DNA of 64,000 nt, taken from Tuctoria greenei (lineage: Eukaryota > Streptophyta > Magnoliopsida > Poales > Poaceae). The notes beneath the pieces were generated by a model that saw nothing but the letters and a program-made list of their open reading frames with translations, was not told the DNA's origin and searched no databases. The stretch spans positions 117,210,866 through 117,274,865 of the forward strand of contig JAYESD010000010.1 in NCBI GenBank assembly GCA_036927565.1, written 5' to 3'. Position 1 is the stretch's first letter. The number at the start of each line of letters is the position of its first letter. Both the position numbers and the translations under genes were made by a program. This document shows, one piece after another, positions 22,615-33,683 of the stretch.

Positions 22615-23610
22615 ATGGACTCAGCCTTGCCTCCTTCCCAAATGGAGGATGTCTCATCCGTGCGGCGGCTTTCTGGCTGGGAGGACGAAGAGCGGCGGGA
22701 TTTGATCGGTCTTGGCTCCTTACCTCTGGAGTTGGAGGCGGGAGAGATCATCTTCTTCCATGCATACGCATACTCTGGGTTTGTCCCTCCCATTTCCTCC
22801 TTCCGGGTGACGCTTCTAGAGGTTCTCGGGCTCCAACTTCATCATTTGTCGCCGAACTCTCTAGTGGTGGTGGCGGTGTTCTCGCATTTCCGCGAGATGT
22901 TCATTGGGGTGCATCCGAGCGTGCCGGTGTTCCGACAGTTCTTCGTGCTGAGACAGACCGGGAAGAAGAACAAGGCAGAATTCCTCGATGCCTACTACTT
23001 CCAGTGTCAGGTAAACAACCCCTCTAAGTACATTACTCTGCTCTGCTCGGCGAAGTGGCCTGGCTAGAGGAGCGACTGGGTGATCGTACGTGCCAACACC
23101 CACAATCGCATGGTCCTACCCACTGGCTGGCCGACGGTTAGGAAGGCGGCTTGGGTGGAACGCCCAAAGATGGATGCGGCGTACACTCCGGTGATGGAGA
23201 GGATCCGATTCCTGGTGGACCACGGCCTATCGGAGCTGGCGGTGATGGCGGACTTCATTTGTCACTGTCTGGCCCCCCTCCAGCACCGTTGCTGCCCTGC
23301 ATGGCTCTACTTCGGGCTCCAAGATGGCACCAGGTTGCTGAGGGGTCGCGACATGGAGACGACCCAACAAGAGGTGTTTGCCATAATGTCCAAGGCGTGC
23401 AACGACCCGCTGTCGCTAGACGTCTTCAACCCCCCGTGGGCTTGCCCACCGCTTTGCACGAATCGGGACCTTTGGATGAAGATTTCGAAGGAGATGCCCA
23501 ACCTGGATGCGATCGGTCTTATGCCGCGATAGTTTGGTGACGAGAGCTAGGGCCTGGCCGTCGTCGACTCTGCAGGTGTCCGCACCTTCTTTAGACTCCG
23601 AAGCTTCCAG
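22615..23610 (+). pseudogene. Antisense gene in the Tat element, 5' part: Transposase_28-like domain
   Basis: The frame opens MDSALPPSQMEDVSSVRRL and contains EIIFFHAYAYSGFVPPISSF, LHHLSPNSLVVVAVFSHF and EMFIGVHPSVPVFRQFFVLR, the core of the plant putative gypsy-type Transposase_28 family (PF04195). A TAG at 23065 sits where related proteins have Trp. The same frame then continues (DWVIVRANTHNRM, VDHGLSELAVMADFI, GLMPR) to another TAG at 23530. The gene is antisense to the gag of its Tat element. It is cut near 23610 by the Tekay fragment and resumes near 27287. The biochemical role of this domain is unknown despite its name. Confidence 0.7.
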
Positions 23611-23615
23611 GGCTT

Positions 23616-23752
23616 AAGTTCTCAAATTCTTGTCTCTTCAAGATCATAACACTTGACCTTCAAGAGTTGAGTGAATTTATTGAGGTATTCACCCACACTT
23701 GATCTTCCTTGCCTCAAGTTCTCAAATTCTTGTCTCTTCAAGATCATAACAC
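23616..23752. repeat. 37-bp direct repeat at a truncation junction
   Basis: The sequence at 23616-23652 recurs at 23716-23752, a spacing of exactly 100 bp. In gag orientation the second occurrence is at the broken end, so the end was formed by a tandem duplication or template switch before the sequence jumped to the antisense gene. Confidence 0.8.
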
Positions 23753-24242
23753 CTTCTGGCACATAATGAGAACGGAAGCTCTCCTTGAATTCAGCCCAAG
23801 TAATCCTCTCATGGTTCTCATGGGCTTTGCACAAGGAATCCCACCAATCGTCAGCTGCTCCAGCAAGTTGATGAGATGCGAATAACACCTTCTCCCGGTC
23901 ACTGCATTGGACAATAACAAGCTTCTTCTCCATAGACTCTCATGAACTAGTCCATATAGGGTCGGCGGCTGGAGCAAAGGTGGGTGGCCTAGTCCTCATG
24001 AACTCTCCCAACTGGTTATGAGGAGGTGGGGGTGGCGGTGGAGGCATGTTAGGCAGATTGTTGTTGCTAGCCTGCAGATGTCCCATGGTCTATATTGTGG
24101 TCTGCAAGAGCTAGTTTTGCATAGCCAATAGCTGCTCAAGGTTGATAGCTCCCTGGGCAGGTCCTTGTCCTTTGTCGTTCTGAGGTGCTCCATTGTTCTC
24201 CTCCTTATCATTGGTATCCTTCTGGTTGTGAGTCCTCACCAT
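23616..24242 (-). pseudogene. Tekay-like gag fragment
   Basis: Starts at the minus-strand ATG at 24242 (MVRTHNQKDTND), with a Pro run near 24030, EFMRTRPPTFAPAADP, stops in the N-terminal part, then the open frame 23933-23622 with VLFASHQLAGAADDWWDSL, ITWAEFKESFRSHYVP and EYLNKFTQL. This is the same gag core as at 6402-7590. After KFTQL the frame runs into a second copy of upstream gag sequence (37 bp, repeated 100 bp apart) and stops. No extra ORF precedes this gag. Confidence 0.8.
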
Positions 24243-24492
24243 CTGAAGAAGAGCAAGAGATAAGAATTTAGGAAACATCCCCAACTATATGCATCAAGGG
24301 ATATGAAACTAAGAAACTACCTATAGTAGCCTATGTGGACATGGCAATGCTAAAGCATCCCAAAATCCTTTACTAAGCACACAAGCAACAATACATAGCA
24401 ATCAACACACTAAGCAAAAACACATCGATTTCTAAGTGCTCCTATGTGCTCTAAAGTGTCCATTCTATCTAGGTTGCATCCTATGGTCAACC

Positions 24493-24506
24493 TGGCTCTG
24501 ATACCA
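24493..24506 (-). other. Primer binding site, initiator tRNA-Met type
   Basis: Minus strand reads TGGTATCAGAGCCA, three bases from the LTR end at 24510. Confidence 0.9.
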
Positions 24507-26671
24507 ATTTGTGACACCCGATTTCGAAAAAGAACCAAGTGAACGCATATGTGTGCCCAAAACGTTCAACACATACACACACGAGTGCATTCACAAAAGG
24601 ATATACAGAAAATTACCATAGAACGAGATTAATTAAACACTTTTATTACAGAATTCAGAATATCCTCTAATACAAGCTCTAATGAATATTAACAACAAGT
24701 TTGAACTAATACAGCGGAAATAAACTAATAAAGCAACTGTGCAGCTAAGCAAACAGGGTATATGGCGCAACTCCAAGAAACTCCACAGGCAAAGCTGACG
24801 GCAGACACGACCTAGAACTCCGCATTATCAATGTTATACTCCCAATCCTAACCTGCAACTGTTGGTGGGGGGATTGCAAGGGTGAGTACATGTCGTACTC
24901 AACAAGTGTGGAAAGTATGACATGTAGCTGATACAAATGACGAACATAATAAAGACTAAGTGCTGGAATGTACATTGAAACATTTGAAAAGTAGTATATT
25001 AAATGTATGTAAAGTAAACCAATCATAAACCATGTAGTTATCATAGTACCAGTCCATATTTCATCACCATCATCCATATTCCAGATTTCTCATTACCAAT
25101 ATCCATATCCATTGCCATAAACCATAATACCATCCCATAACTAATACCAACCATCCCAAATTCCAAGTTTCCCTCGAATCATGAAAGTTGTCCAGGTGCT
25201 CTTAACCGGGAGCACGACTATCATGATAGTTTTTAACACACTCTGCAGAGGTTGTACCGCTTTACCCACGTATTCGTAATTTCATCATCTTGCGGTGACT
25301 AGAACCTCTATTAAGCCGTCTCACACTTTCGTTGGTGTGTGGCCAAGAGATCACAAAATAGCCTTTACAAAGGGACTACTTGCATGTACGGACCCACTGA
25401 GGTTTCACTAGTGGCGATGTCCAACTGAGCATATCTTCAACCAAAGCCCCCCTCTTGTGCCATTCGGATCCCAGGGAGTCCCGCCTCAAATCCAAACCCA
25501 ATTTGAATCCCCTTCCCCGCTGCGCAAAATGATTCATGCAATACTAGCAATACCCTAATTAATCAGCTATGTCGCACCCATACTTGGCCTCGTGGTGGCA
25601 CTGTTGTCCTGGCCTATTCTCGCTTGAACCGGTCCTTAGATCTAAAGCAAGCTAACCACCATGTCTTCCAACCCATCCACATACCAGGCTTGCTTAGATC
25701 ACCCATTACCATATCATATTAACGAGTTCATATTAACCATAATCTTATTAATGCATAATTAAATAGTATAGTCATTTTCCCATCCCAATTAATTAAGCAA
25801 AGCAAAGGTAAAAAACCCTTCTTGACTCTCTACCATGTATTCCAGGTGACAAGGGTTGTTAAACAAAGCTAGTAAACTTCCTATCATAGGATTCCCATAA
25901 ATTTGATACAAGCATGCAATTTTGAAAACATAACATTTATTGTAAAAACAGGATCAATATGTTCAAGGACACTTGCCTTGCTCTTGGACTTGGTTCGGAT
26001 CAAAGTCTTCAAATTCTTAGTGTTGGGGTCCTCCGCAGCACCCTCTAGCGCAAAACCGTCTAATCCATGCAACGAACATACAAGACAAGAATTACAATCA
26101 ATAGATGCTCATATAGTACTCAATATGACATGACATGCATGATTAATGCAAATGCAAAGCAAAACTAGTTAATGAGTTGTTAATAATGTTTACTAACTAG
26201 TTCTAATGGTTTTTATCAAGTTTGGACAGGTTTGGAATCGATTCCAATCAATTTAGATTTAATTCAGCAGGAAACATACGGCAAGACCGGACTAGTCTGC
26301 TGTAGGACCGGACTAGTCCGCCCTACGCAGAACTAGCAAATTAGGGTTTTCCAAATCGATGTGAATTTGGAGAAACGGGGTTGAATTCACATGAGAAATA
26401 GAAAGTATAAGGTATACCAGATAGAACTCCAATGAATCAAGGGTTTTGGAGACAACACTTGGATCTTGACGATCTAGGATTGATGAAGAAAACTTGAAGA
26501 TGACTTGTTGATGAAGAACGAAAACTTGATGGAGATCTTGATCCTCTTTTGTTTCCTCCTCTTCTTCTTCTTGCTCGGGACCTTGTTCTCCCTCCTTGGC
26601 GGCAGCTCTCACGAGCTAGGGTTTGGTGATCTTTCAATTGAGGGAAAGAGGTAAAAGGGTGGGGTGTTGGG

Positions 26672-26687
26672 TTGTTTATATAGAGGT
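26672..26687 (-). promoter_or_regulatory. TATA box of the truncated Tekay LTR
   Basis: CTATATAAAC on the minus strand, about 600 bp from the LTR start and about 160 bp downstream of the nearest palindrome of the U3 array. Confidence 0.65.
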
Positions 26688-26849
26688 GGAGGGATAGGGT
26701 TTGATGGATTTCGAGTTTGGGGAGGGTGGAGGCCGGTGTGGGGTCCCACAAGGGCTCCAAAAGGGTTAGACACGACGGCCATAGGGCCACTTAAGGTAAA
26801 ACCCACAAACACATCGTAAAACAAAAGATCAACTCGGAATCACGATCAT

Positions 26850-27165
26850 CGGACAAGTCCGCACAAGGCCGGACTAGTCCAGAGTTAGTCAGAGAGAAAT
26901 CGGATAAGTCCGGACTATATCGGACAAGTCCGAACTTAGTCAGAGAGGAAAACGGACAAGTTCGCAAGACATCGTACAAGTCCGGAAGAGTCTAGGGACT
27001 TGGCGAATTTTCAAGGATTCAGGACACTGGACTAGTCTGCAATGGACCGGACAAGTCCAAAAATTGTACAAAGGCAAAATCGGACTAGTCCGCAGCAAAA
27101 ACTGACATGTCCAAGGGAAGTCATAGAGAAATCGGACTAGTCCGCACCAAAAATGGACTAGTCTG
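26850..27165 (-). promoter_or_regulatory. Array of 12-bp palindromes in U3 (CGGACTAGTCCG type)
   Basis: Twelve sites in 316 bp match CGGACWAGTCCG with few changes: 26850, 26870, 26901, 26921, 26953, 26973, 27028, 27048, 27081, 27102, 27133 and 27154. Two more copies lie downstream of the TATA box at 26288 and 26309. Several are perfect palindromes. Clustering upstream of the TATA box suggests binding sites for a dimeric factor; that is inference. Confidence 0.7.
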
Positions 27166-27286
27166 CACTTCCCAAGTGCGGTTTTGCTTTTACTTCATTT
27201 TAAACTCATTCCTTTTTATGTGGATTAATGTTAATAATGTATATGAACTTATGCAATGCATGATGCATGAAAATGAGGGTGTTACA

Positions 27287-28759
27287 TGACTTCTTCGGAG
27301 TCGGTAGAGACACGCCGGCGCTATTGGTTTCAGTGGAGGTCCGGCCGGGGCGACCTCGCCTGCCACACCATCGTTAGGACCCACAGCTTCTGGGTCACCG
27401 AAGGTGGAGGCCCGCTGGAGCTTTCGGGGACGTGGTAAGGCATTCTTACCAATGCTTGCTTCGTTATCTTGTCTGCCTTTGTTGATTTGTCAGGCCTTGA
27501 TCTTGAATTGTAAGGCTACGTTAGCTGTTGTGATGCCCTTACCGTTGGGGGTAGTGTCCCGGAGAGCTTCGAAGACGGCTCAGGGGCTACGGCTGCACCG
27601 GCGGAACAGACCGCCGAGCCGGTTCAAGGGAGCATTGCTCCGGCACCCGCGCCTAACGCTAGTGGCGAATCGTCTCCAGTTGCGCCTTCGGCTGCGTGTC
27701 AGAGGCACCTTCGACTACCGCACCTAAGGCAATGTTAGAGCCAACTCAAGAGGCTGAGGGCTCGACCTCCGCTGCTGCAGATCCGGCGGGCGGCTCCTTG
27801 GGCGATGGTGGCGCTGCTGCCTCGGGCTGCACCACCACTCCTACCTGGTCTCTTGGGACGAGGTCTCCAGTTCTGGTGGCATCGCCTTCACTGCTTCAGG
27901 AGGAAGAGGTCCCTGAGATGATCGCCAGGCGGCCTTCCCTAACTTCGGCGCAACCGATGCGCCTCTTTGACTTCATGGACTCGACGCAGTCCAGCATCCT
28001 TCGGGTGCAATCCGACCTCCGCTGGGCGCAGGGGGCTATTACCGCGGAATAAGAGAAGAGAAGCAGTGTGCTGACGGCGAGCGCCTCCACGGCTGGGAGG
28101 ACCTTCTGAGGTCCAGGATCGCCGAGGCGAAGGCGAAGTACCAGAAGGAGAGCAAAGAGCTGCAGTTGAGGCACTACTTGGTGAAGGCCATGGACGCAAT
28201 GTCCCAGAAGATCCTGGCCGATGCCAAGGTGGCCAATGGCAGGGCTGACGCCCGCCTGCGCGCCCTTGAGGAGCTTCGAGAGGCCCTGGATCACCACGAG
28301 GCTGCTGTTGCTGAGCGGGAGACTTCTGCCGCCGAGCAAGAGATGACGACCCATGCAATGATGGCTCGGGCTGAGGCAGATCGGGATAGGCTACAGTCCC
28401 GCCTTGAAGATCTTAAGGCCCGAGAGAGAGACTTGGCACGTGATCATGCACAACACTTAGCTGAGCGCCAGGAGCTTCTCCTGTGTGATCTCGACGTCCA
28501 AGCCCGAGAGTTCATGGCGGAGCACCACACCCGGGAGCTTGATCTGCAGGAATGTCAGCTAGCTTAGCGTCTAGAAGCTGAGGGTAGGGCGGTAGTGGAG
28601 ACGATGGCATCCCATGTCCTGGTTTGCTATCAGAGCCAATACCGTGATCTGCCACTGGAGCCACTTTTTGAAGGCCCTGTCGAGGAGCGCGAGGCAGCAA
28701 CAGCGGCGGAGGTTAAGGATGCTGCCAAACATGTCGTAGCGCAATTCGGCAGGGGCTGA
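27287..28759 (+). pseudogene. Antisense gene in the Tat element, 3' part: coiled coil
   Basis: After the Tekay fragment the antisense gene resumes. 27287-27690 is GC-rich with a possible intron (GTAAGGCATTC near 27433 to TTTGTCAG near 27495). 27696-28050 is Ala/Ser/Pro-rich with MRLFDFMDSTQSSILRVQ. After a frameshift near 28050 a long heptad-like helix follows (ADGERLHGWEDLL, RLRALEELREALDHHEAAV, EADRDRLQSRLEDLKARE), with a TAG at 28565 that fits CAG to TAG, and ends at the TGA at 28757. A C-terminal coiled coil after the Transposase_28-like domain is the usual layout of this plant family. Partner and function are unknown. Confidence 0.6.
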
Positions 28760-29084
28760 GGCTGGCAGCTCGTCTTTGTATCCGGAATTCACCCCCTTGT
28801 AAAAATTTCTTGATGAATTTGAATTTGCGTTTGGCTTTTTGGCTTGTCTTTGCGCTTCTCAACTGTTGCTCTGAGTCCTTAGTTGCGTAAGGGTTTGCAG
28901 AACCTTTGCCGAGCTCGTTAGTTTGTGAGGACCAACAGTTGCACAACTAATATGGCCTAAGTGTTGTCTGTTGACTCTCTGCTTATGGAACCCCCCTAGA
29001 GGCCCCTTGGTACATGTGGCTAGTTGGCTGGGCACATCTACCACTTGATCGCAGGATATCTTTGATGGGCCCATAGCAGAGTAG

Positions 29085-31965
29085 GGGAGTTGGAGCTGAT
29101 TGCTTCAGCGTCGCCCACAATCTTCACAACAGCGTTGACGGTAGACCCCTTGGGTGGTGCTGGAGCTGGATGCTCCGGCGTCGCCCACCATCGTCGTGGA
29201 GATGTTGACAGCAGGCCTCTTGGGAGGTGCCAGAGCTGGATGCTCCGACGTCGCCCACCATCGTCGTGGAGATGTCGACGGCAGGCCCCTGGTTTACAGG
29301 TTGTCATAAGAGAACCCTGTTAACAACAAGAGCGAGGCAGGAGAGTTTACTCATTTATTCGCGCTTGTTGTTGTCGCTGTCATGCTGAGACGTCGACGAC
29401 AGACCCCTTGGGAGGTGCCAGAGCTAGATGCTCCGGCGTCGCCCACCATCGTCGTGGAGACATCGACGACAGGCCCCTTGTGAGGTGCCGGAGCTGGATG
29501 CTCCAACATCGTTCACCATCTTCGTCGATACATCGACTGCAGGATCCTTTGGTGTTGCCAGAGGTGGATGCTTCGGCGTCGCCCACCATTGTCGTGGAGA
29601 CGTCGACGACAGGCCCCTTGGGAGGTGCCAGAGTTGGATGCTCCGGCGTCGCCCACCATCGTCGTGGAGACATCGACGGCAGGCCCCTGGTTTACAGGTT
29701 ATCACAAGAGAACCCTGTTAGCAACAAGAGCGAGGCAGGATAGTTTACTGATTTATTTGTACTTGTTGTTGTCGTTGGCGAGTTGGGATATCGACGGCAA
29801 GACCCTTGCGAAGTGCCGGAGCTGGATGCTCTGACGTCGCCCACCATCGTCATGGAGACATCCATGAAAGGGTCCTTGGGAGGTGCAGGAGTTGGATGCT
29901 CTGGCGTCGCCGACCATCCTCGTGGAGACATCGACGGCAGGCCCCTTGTGAGGTGTCAGAGCTGGATGCTCTGGTGTCGTCCATCATCTTCATAGATACG
30001 TCGACGGCAGGCCCCTTGGGTGGTGCCATAGCTGGATGCTCCGAAGTCGCCCGCCATCATCGTGGAGACATCAACGGCAGGCCCCTTGGGAGGTGCCGGA
30101 GTTGGATGCTCTGGCGTCGCCCACCATCATCGTCGAGACATCGACAACAGGCCCCTGGTTTATAGGTTATTACAAGAGAACCCTGTTGGCAACAAGAGTG
30201 AGACAGGAGAGTTTACTCATTTATCTGCACTTGTTGATGTCGTTGACGTGCTGGGACATCGCTGGCAGGCTCCTTGCAAGGTGCCGGAGTTGGATGCTCC
30301 GGCATCGCCCACAATCATCGTGAAGACATCAGCGGTAGGCCCCTTGGGAGGTGCCGGAGCAAGATGCTCCGGCATCGTCTGCCATCTTCATAGATACGTC
30401 AACGGCATGCCCCTTGGGTGGTGCCGAAGCTGGATGCTCTGGCGTCTCCCACGATCATCGTGGAGACGTCGACAGCGGGCCCCTTGGGAGGTGCTGGAGC
30501 TGGATGCTCCAACATCACCCACTATCGTCCTGGAGATGTCGACGGCAGACCCCTGGTTTACAGATTATCACAGGAGAACCTTGTTAGCAACAAGAGTGAG
30601 GCAGGAGAGTTTACTCATTTAACCGCACTTGTTGATCTTGTTGACGTGCTTGGATGTTCATGGCAGGCCCCTTGAAAGGTGCCAGAGTTGGATGCTCCGG
30701 CTGACCCACTATCGTCGTGGAGACGTCGATTGCAGGCCCTGTGCGAGGTGCCGAAGCTGGATGCTCTAGCGTTGTCCACCATCTTCATAAATACATTGAC
30801 GGCAGGCCCCTTCGGTGGTGCCAGAGATAGATGCTCTGGCGTCGCCCACCATCATCGTGGAGACGTTAATGGCAGGCCCCTAGTTTACACGTTATCACAA
30901 GAGAACCATATTAACAACAAGAGCAAGGCAAGAGAGTTTACTCATTTATCCACGCTTGTTGCTGTCGTAGACGTGCTGGGATGTCGACGGCATGCCCCTT
31001 GCAAGGTGCTGGAGCTGGATGCTCTGGCATCGCCCACCATTGTCGTGGAGACATCGACGGCAGGGTCCTTGAGAGGTGTCGGAGCTGGATGCTCCGACAT
31101 CACCCACCATCGTCGTGGAGATATCGACGACAGGCCCCTTGCGAGGTGCCAGAGCTAAATGCTCCAGCGTCGTCAGCCATCTTCATAGATATGTCGACAG
31201 TAGGCCACTTGGGTGGTGCCGGAGCTGGATGCTCCAGTGTCGCCCACCATCATCGTGGAGACATCGATGGCAGGCCCCTTGGGAGGTGCCGGAGCTGGAT
31301 GCTCTGGCATCGCCCACCATCGTCGTGCAGACGTCGCGAGCAGGCCCCTGGTTTATAGGTTATCACAAGAGAACCCTATTAGCAACAAGAGCGAGACAAG
31401 AGAGTTTACTTATTTATCTGTGCTTGTTGCTGTCGTTTACATGCTGGGACGTCGATGGCAGGCCCCTTGCAAGGTGCCGGAGTTGGATGCTCTGGTGCCC
31501 CCAAATATCGTCGTGAAGACATCGATGGCAGGCCCCTTGGGAGGTGCCAGAGCTGGATGCTCTCGTGTCACCCACCATCGTCGTGGAGACATCGATGACA
31601 AGCCCCTTGCGAGGTGCCAGAGTTGGATGCTCCGGCATCATCCGCCATCTTCGTAGATACATCAGCAGTAGGCCCCTTGGGGGGTGCCGGAGCTTGATGC
31701 TCCGGAGTCACCCATCATCGTGGGGAGATGTCGACGACGGACCCCTTGGGAGGTGCCGGAGCTGGATGCTCCGACGTCGCCCACCATCATCGTGGAGACA
31801 TCGATGGCAGGCCCCTGGTTTACAGGTTATCACAAGAGGACCCTGTTAGCAATAAGAGCGACACAGGAGAGTTTACTCATTTGTCTGTACTTGTTGTTGT
31901 CGTCGACGTGCTGGGACGTCGATGGTAGGCCCCTTGTGAGATGTCGGAGCTGGTTGTCCTGCACA
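29085..31965. repeat. Tandem array: about 30 units of 70 bp in a higher-order pattern
   Basis: A 70-bp unit (contains GGAGCTGGATGCTCC, then GTCGCCCACCATCGTCGTGG and GACGGCAGGCCCC) repeats in blocks of three to five. Blocks are separated by a spacer of about 118 bp that starts GTTTACAGGTTATCACAAGA. Spacers begin at 29292, 29690, 30158, 30556, 30883, 31351 and 31818; the intervals 398, 468, 398, 327, 468 and 467 equal 4, 5, 4, 3, 5 and 5 units plus the spacer. Each unit has a short inverted repeat GGAGC/GCTCC. Because 70 is not a multiple of 3, open frames cycle through all phases; I treat them as non-coding. Confidence 0.92.
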
Positions 31966-32768
31966 TATGATAGAAAGAGGGTGTACTAGTCTAATCACTG
32001 GTTTTCATGTTCCTCTTCCTTATCTTTGTCATGTGTTATGTCTTGGACCGACGAACGGGGTTGGGTAATTCGATGCGTTGGTTCTTTGGGGTCCGGCTCC
32101 CACCGTCCTCAAGGTCTGAGCTTTCTAGCTCCAGTACTTGGCCATACCACTGGGAGACAGGGTGTGCATGCTTAGGTTACGGGACCAGGCTAAGCAATTT
32201 ACACCCCCTGGACCTCCTGCTCGGCACAGCCCTTTCCTTAAAAGCTTCTGGCGCAATGGGACCCTGATGATGAGAGTAGCTGAAAGAACCCCTCCTACAC
32301 TTCAGGTACCTCAAGCAGACCCGCCTACATCAGGACTGCATGACTCCTGCATGGGTGAGTTACATGGCGTACAACCACGCATATAAAGGTAATATGCAAT
32401 ACACGAGTCTAGTATGGCATGTTCACAAAATTAATGTATAAATAAATGAACAATGTTTTTAAGAAATCATGAAGTAAAAAAGTGATTCTTTATGGAGTTC
32501 ATAGGGGGAGATAGCTTTTACAAAATAGGGCAACGGCTTGCATCCAGATGATGAGTGAGGCAGGGTACAAAGGCTTAGGGTTCGGAACCAAGCTAAGCTG
32601 ACTGCACACTTGGACCTGACCCTCTCGGTGCTCAGTTGTCCTTAGTGCTGCTCCTAGGTCCTATGAAAACCTTTACACTGTTCTACTAAGCTAAATATTT
32701 ACAATAGGGGTGCCCACGGCTCTAAGGGTAGCTATGACAGTTGCGGGCAACCTTATTGTCTGCAGCTA
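31966..32768. other. Tat internal sequence without a gene
   Basis: Between the repeat array and the end of the protease frame I see no coding motif. Two related segments (about 32160-32260 and 32570-32680) share GGGTRCA, CTTAGG, GGACCAGGCTAAGC-like and TGGACC blocks, suggesting a diverged duplication. Confidence 0.5.
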
Positions 32769-33563
32769 CTAGAGGGGCGATGAGCGAGTGTCCCTACTTC
32801 CTACCTTGACCGCCTGTCTTGCGAGTGGTCTGAGCAGAGCTGGGACTGAGCTTGGCAGCTTTGACAGGGGTTCGGTGCTACCGGAGGGATGCAGCCGGGG
32901 CGCAGCGGGTGCTCCGCGCTGTCGTGAGCTCGGCGGAGGCCGACTTGGTCCAACACCGCCCGTGACAGGTGTCGGGTCTGCTGAGAGGGCTTGGAGATGC
33001 TCCAAGGCTAACAACGCAGCGGTGCAATCTCCGTAGATCCTAAGGATGTCAGAGGGGATTAGCATCTTCAGGACGAGGTAGCCGTAGTGGGCTACGGCCA
33101 TGAATAGGTATAGGGCGGGTCTGCCGATGATGGTGTTGAAGGGGAGGTTGACATCAGCGATGTCGAAGAGGATGCTCTCCAACCTGTAGTTGTCAGGTGT
33201 TTCGAAGGTCATCCGGAGATAGATGTTGCCGTATGGGATGATGCTCCCTGTTCCCACCCCCGAGAATGGGCACGAGGGGGTGATCTTGGACACCAGGACC
33301 TGTAGCTGCTCGAAGGCTGCACGGCTGAGGTTGAGGTCGGCCCTACCATTATCAAGACGTAGTGGAGTTTGATGTTGGCAGTAGTGGGGGCGACCAGGAG
33401 AGGTAGAGTCCCTGCCCCAGCCATGTTCTCGGGGCAGTCGGAGGCGTTGAAGCTGATCAGCGTCTCCTTCCACTGGTGGTGCCGCGCTGGAGTGGGGGCA
33501 GGAGCTACTCAAGCCACTGCGCAACAGAGGGTCTTGACCGCGTTCCGGGACGCTAGATCCCAA
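32769..33563 (-). pseudogene. Tat-type aspartic protease region
   Basis: The frame contains LRLDNGRADLNLSRAAFEQLQ, then MTFETPDNYRLESILFDIAD, NLPFNTIIGRPALYLFMAVA and HYGYLVLKMLIP, the very conserved protease and post-protease block of grass Tat elements. It ends in a Pro/Ser-rich tail with no RT following. The usual D-G-G style active site reads DNGRAD here and may be altered. Confidence 0.75.
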
Positions 33564-33683
33564 GACCCTCCGAAGATGACGTGGAGTCTCTTGCGACGCT
33601 CGTGGTCGCTGCTGGAATCAGAGTCCTCATCTTGGTGGACCACTTTGATGGCTCGCTCTTGCTTCTGGTACTCCATCTCCTTA

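Larger units (their letters stand above)
23611..27286 (-). mobile_element. Truncated Tekay-like element (5' LTR plus gag)
   Basis: Reading leftwards: a 2777-bp 5' LTR (27286-24510), initiator-Met PBS, a gag start at 24242 and gag core to 23616, after which the element ends abruptly in the antisense gene. Pol and the 3' LTR are missing. It belongs to the same clade as the complete element at 1895 but to another family, since the LTRs share only short blocks. No TSD can be assigned because one end is lost. Confidence 0.82.
24510..27286 (-). repeat. 5' LTR of the truncated Tekay-like element (2777 bp)
   Basis: On the minus strand it starts TGTAACACCCTCATTTTC and ends CGGGTGTCACA. A TATA box (CCTCTATATAAACAAC) lies at about 26672-26687, so U3 is 27286-26690. 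U3 carries a dense array of 12-bp palindromes (26850-27165). The U5 side has blocks shared with the other Tekay LTRs, at 25239-25270 and near 25335-25360. Confidence 0.88.

Noticed and set aside
26850..27165. Regular short repeats resembling a CRISPR array
   Set aside because: Repeats are 12-bp palindromes with very variable short spacing inside an LTR of a eukaryotic retrotransposon; there are no cas genes.
29085..31965. Long open frames (up to 186 codons) on both strands rich in repeated motifs
   Set aside because: They are generated by the 70-bp tandem repeat, which is low in stop codons and shifts frame by one each unit; they change phase repeatedly and have no independent start or motif.
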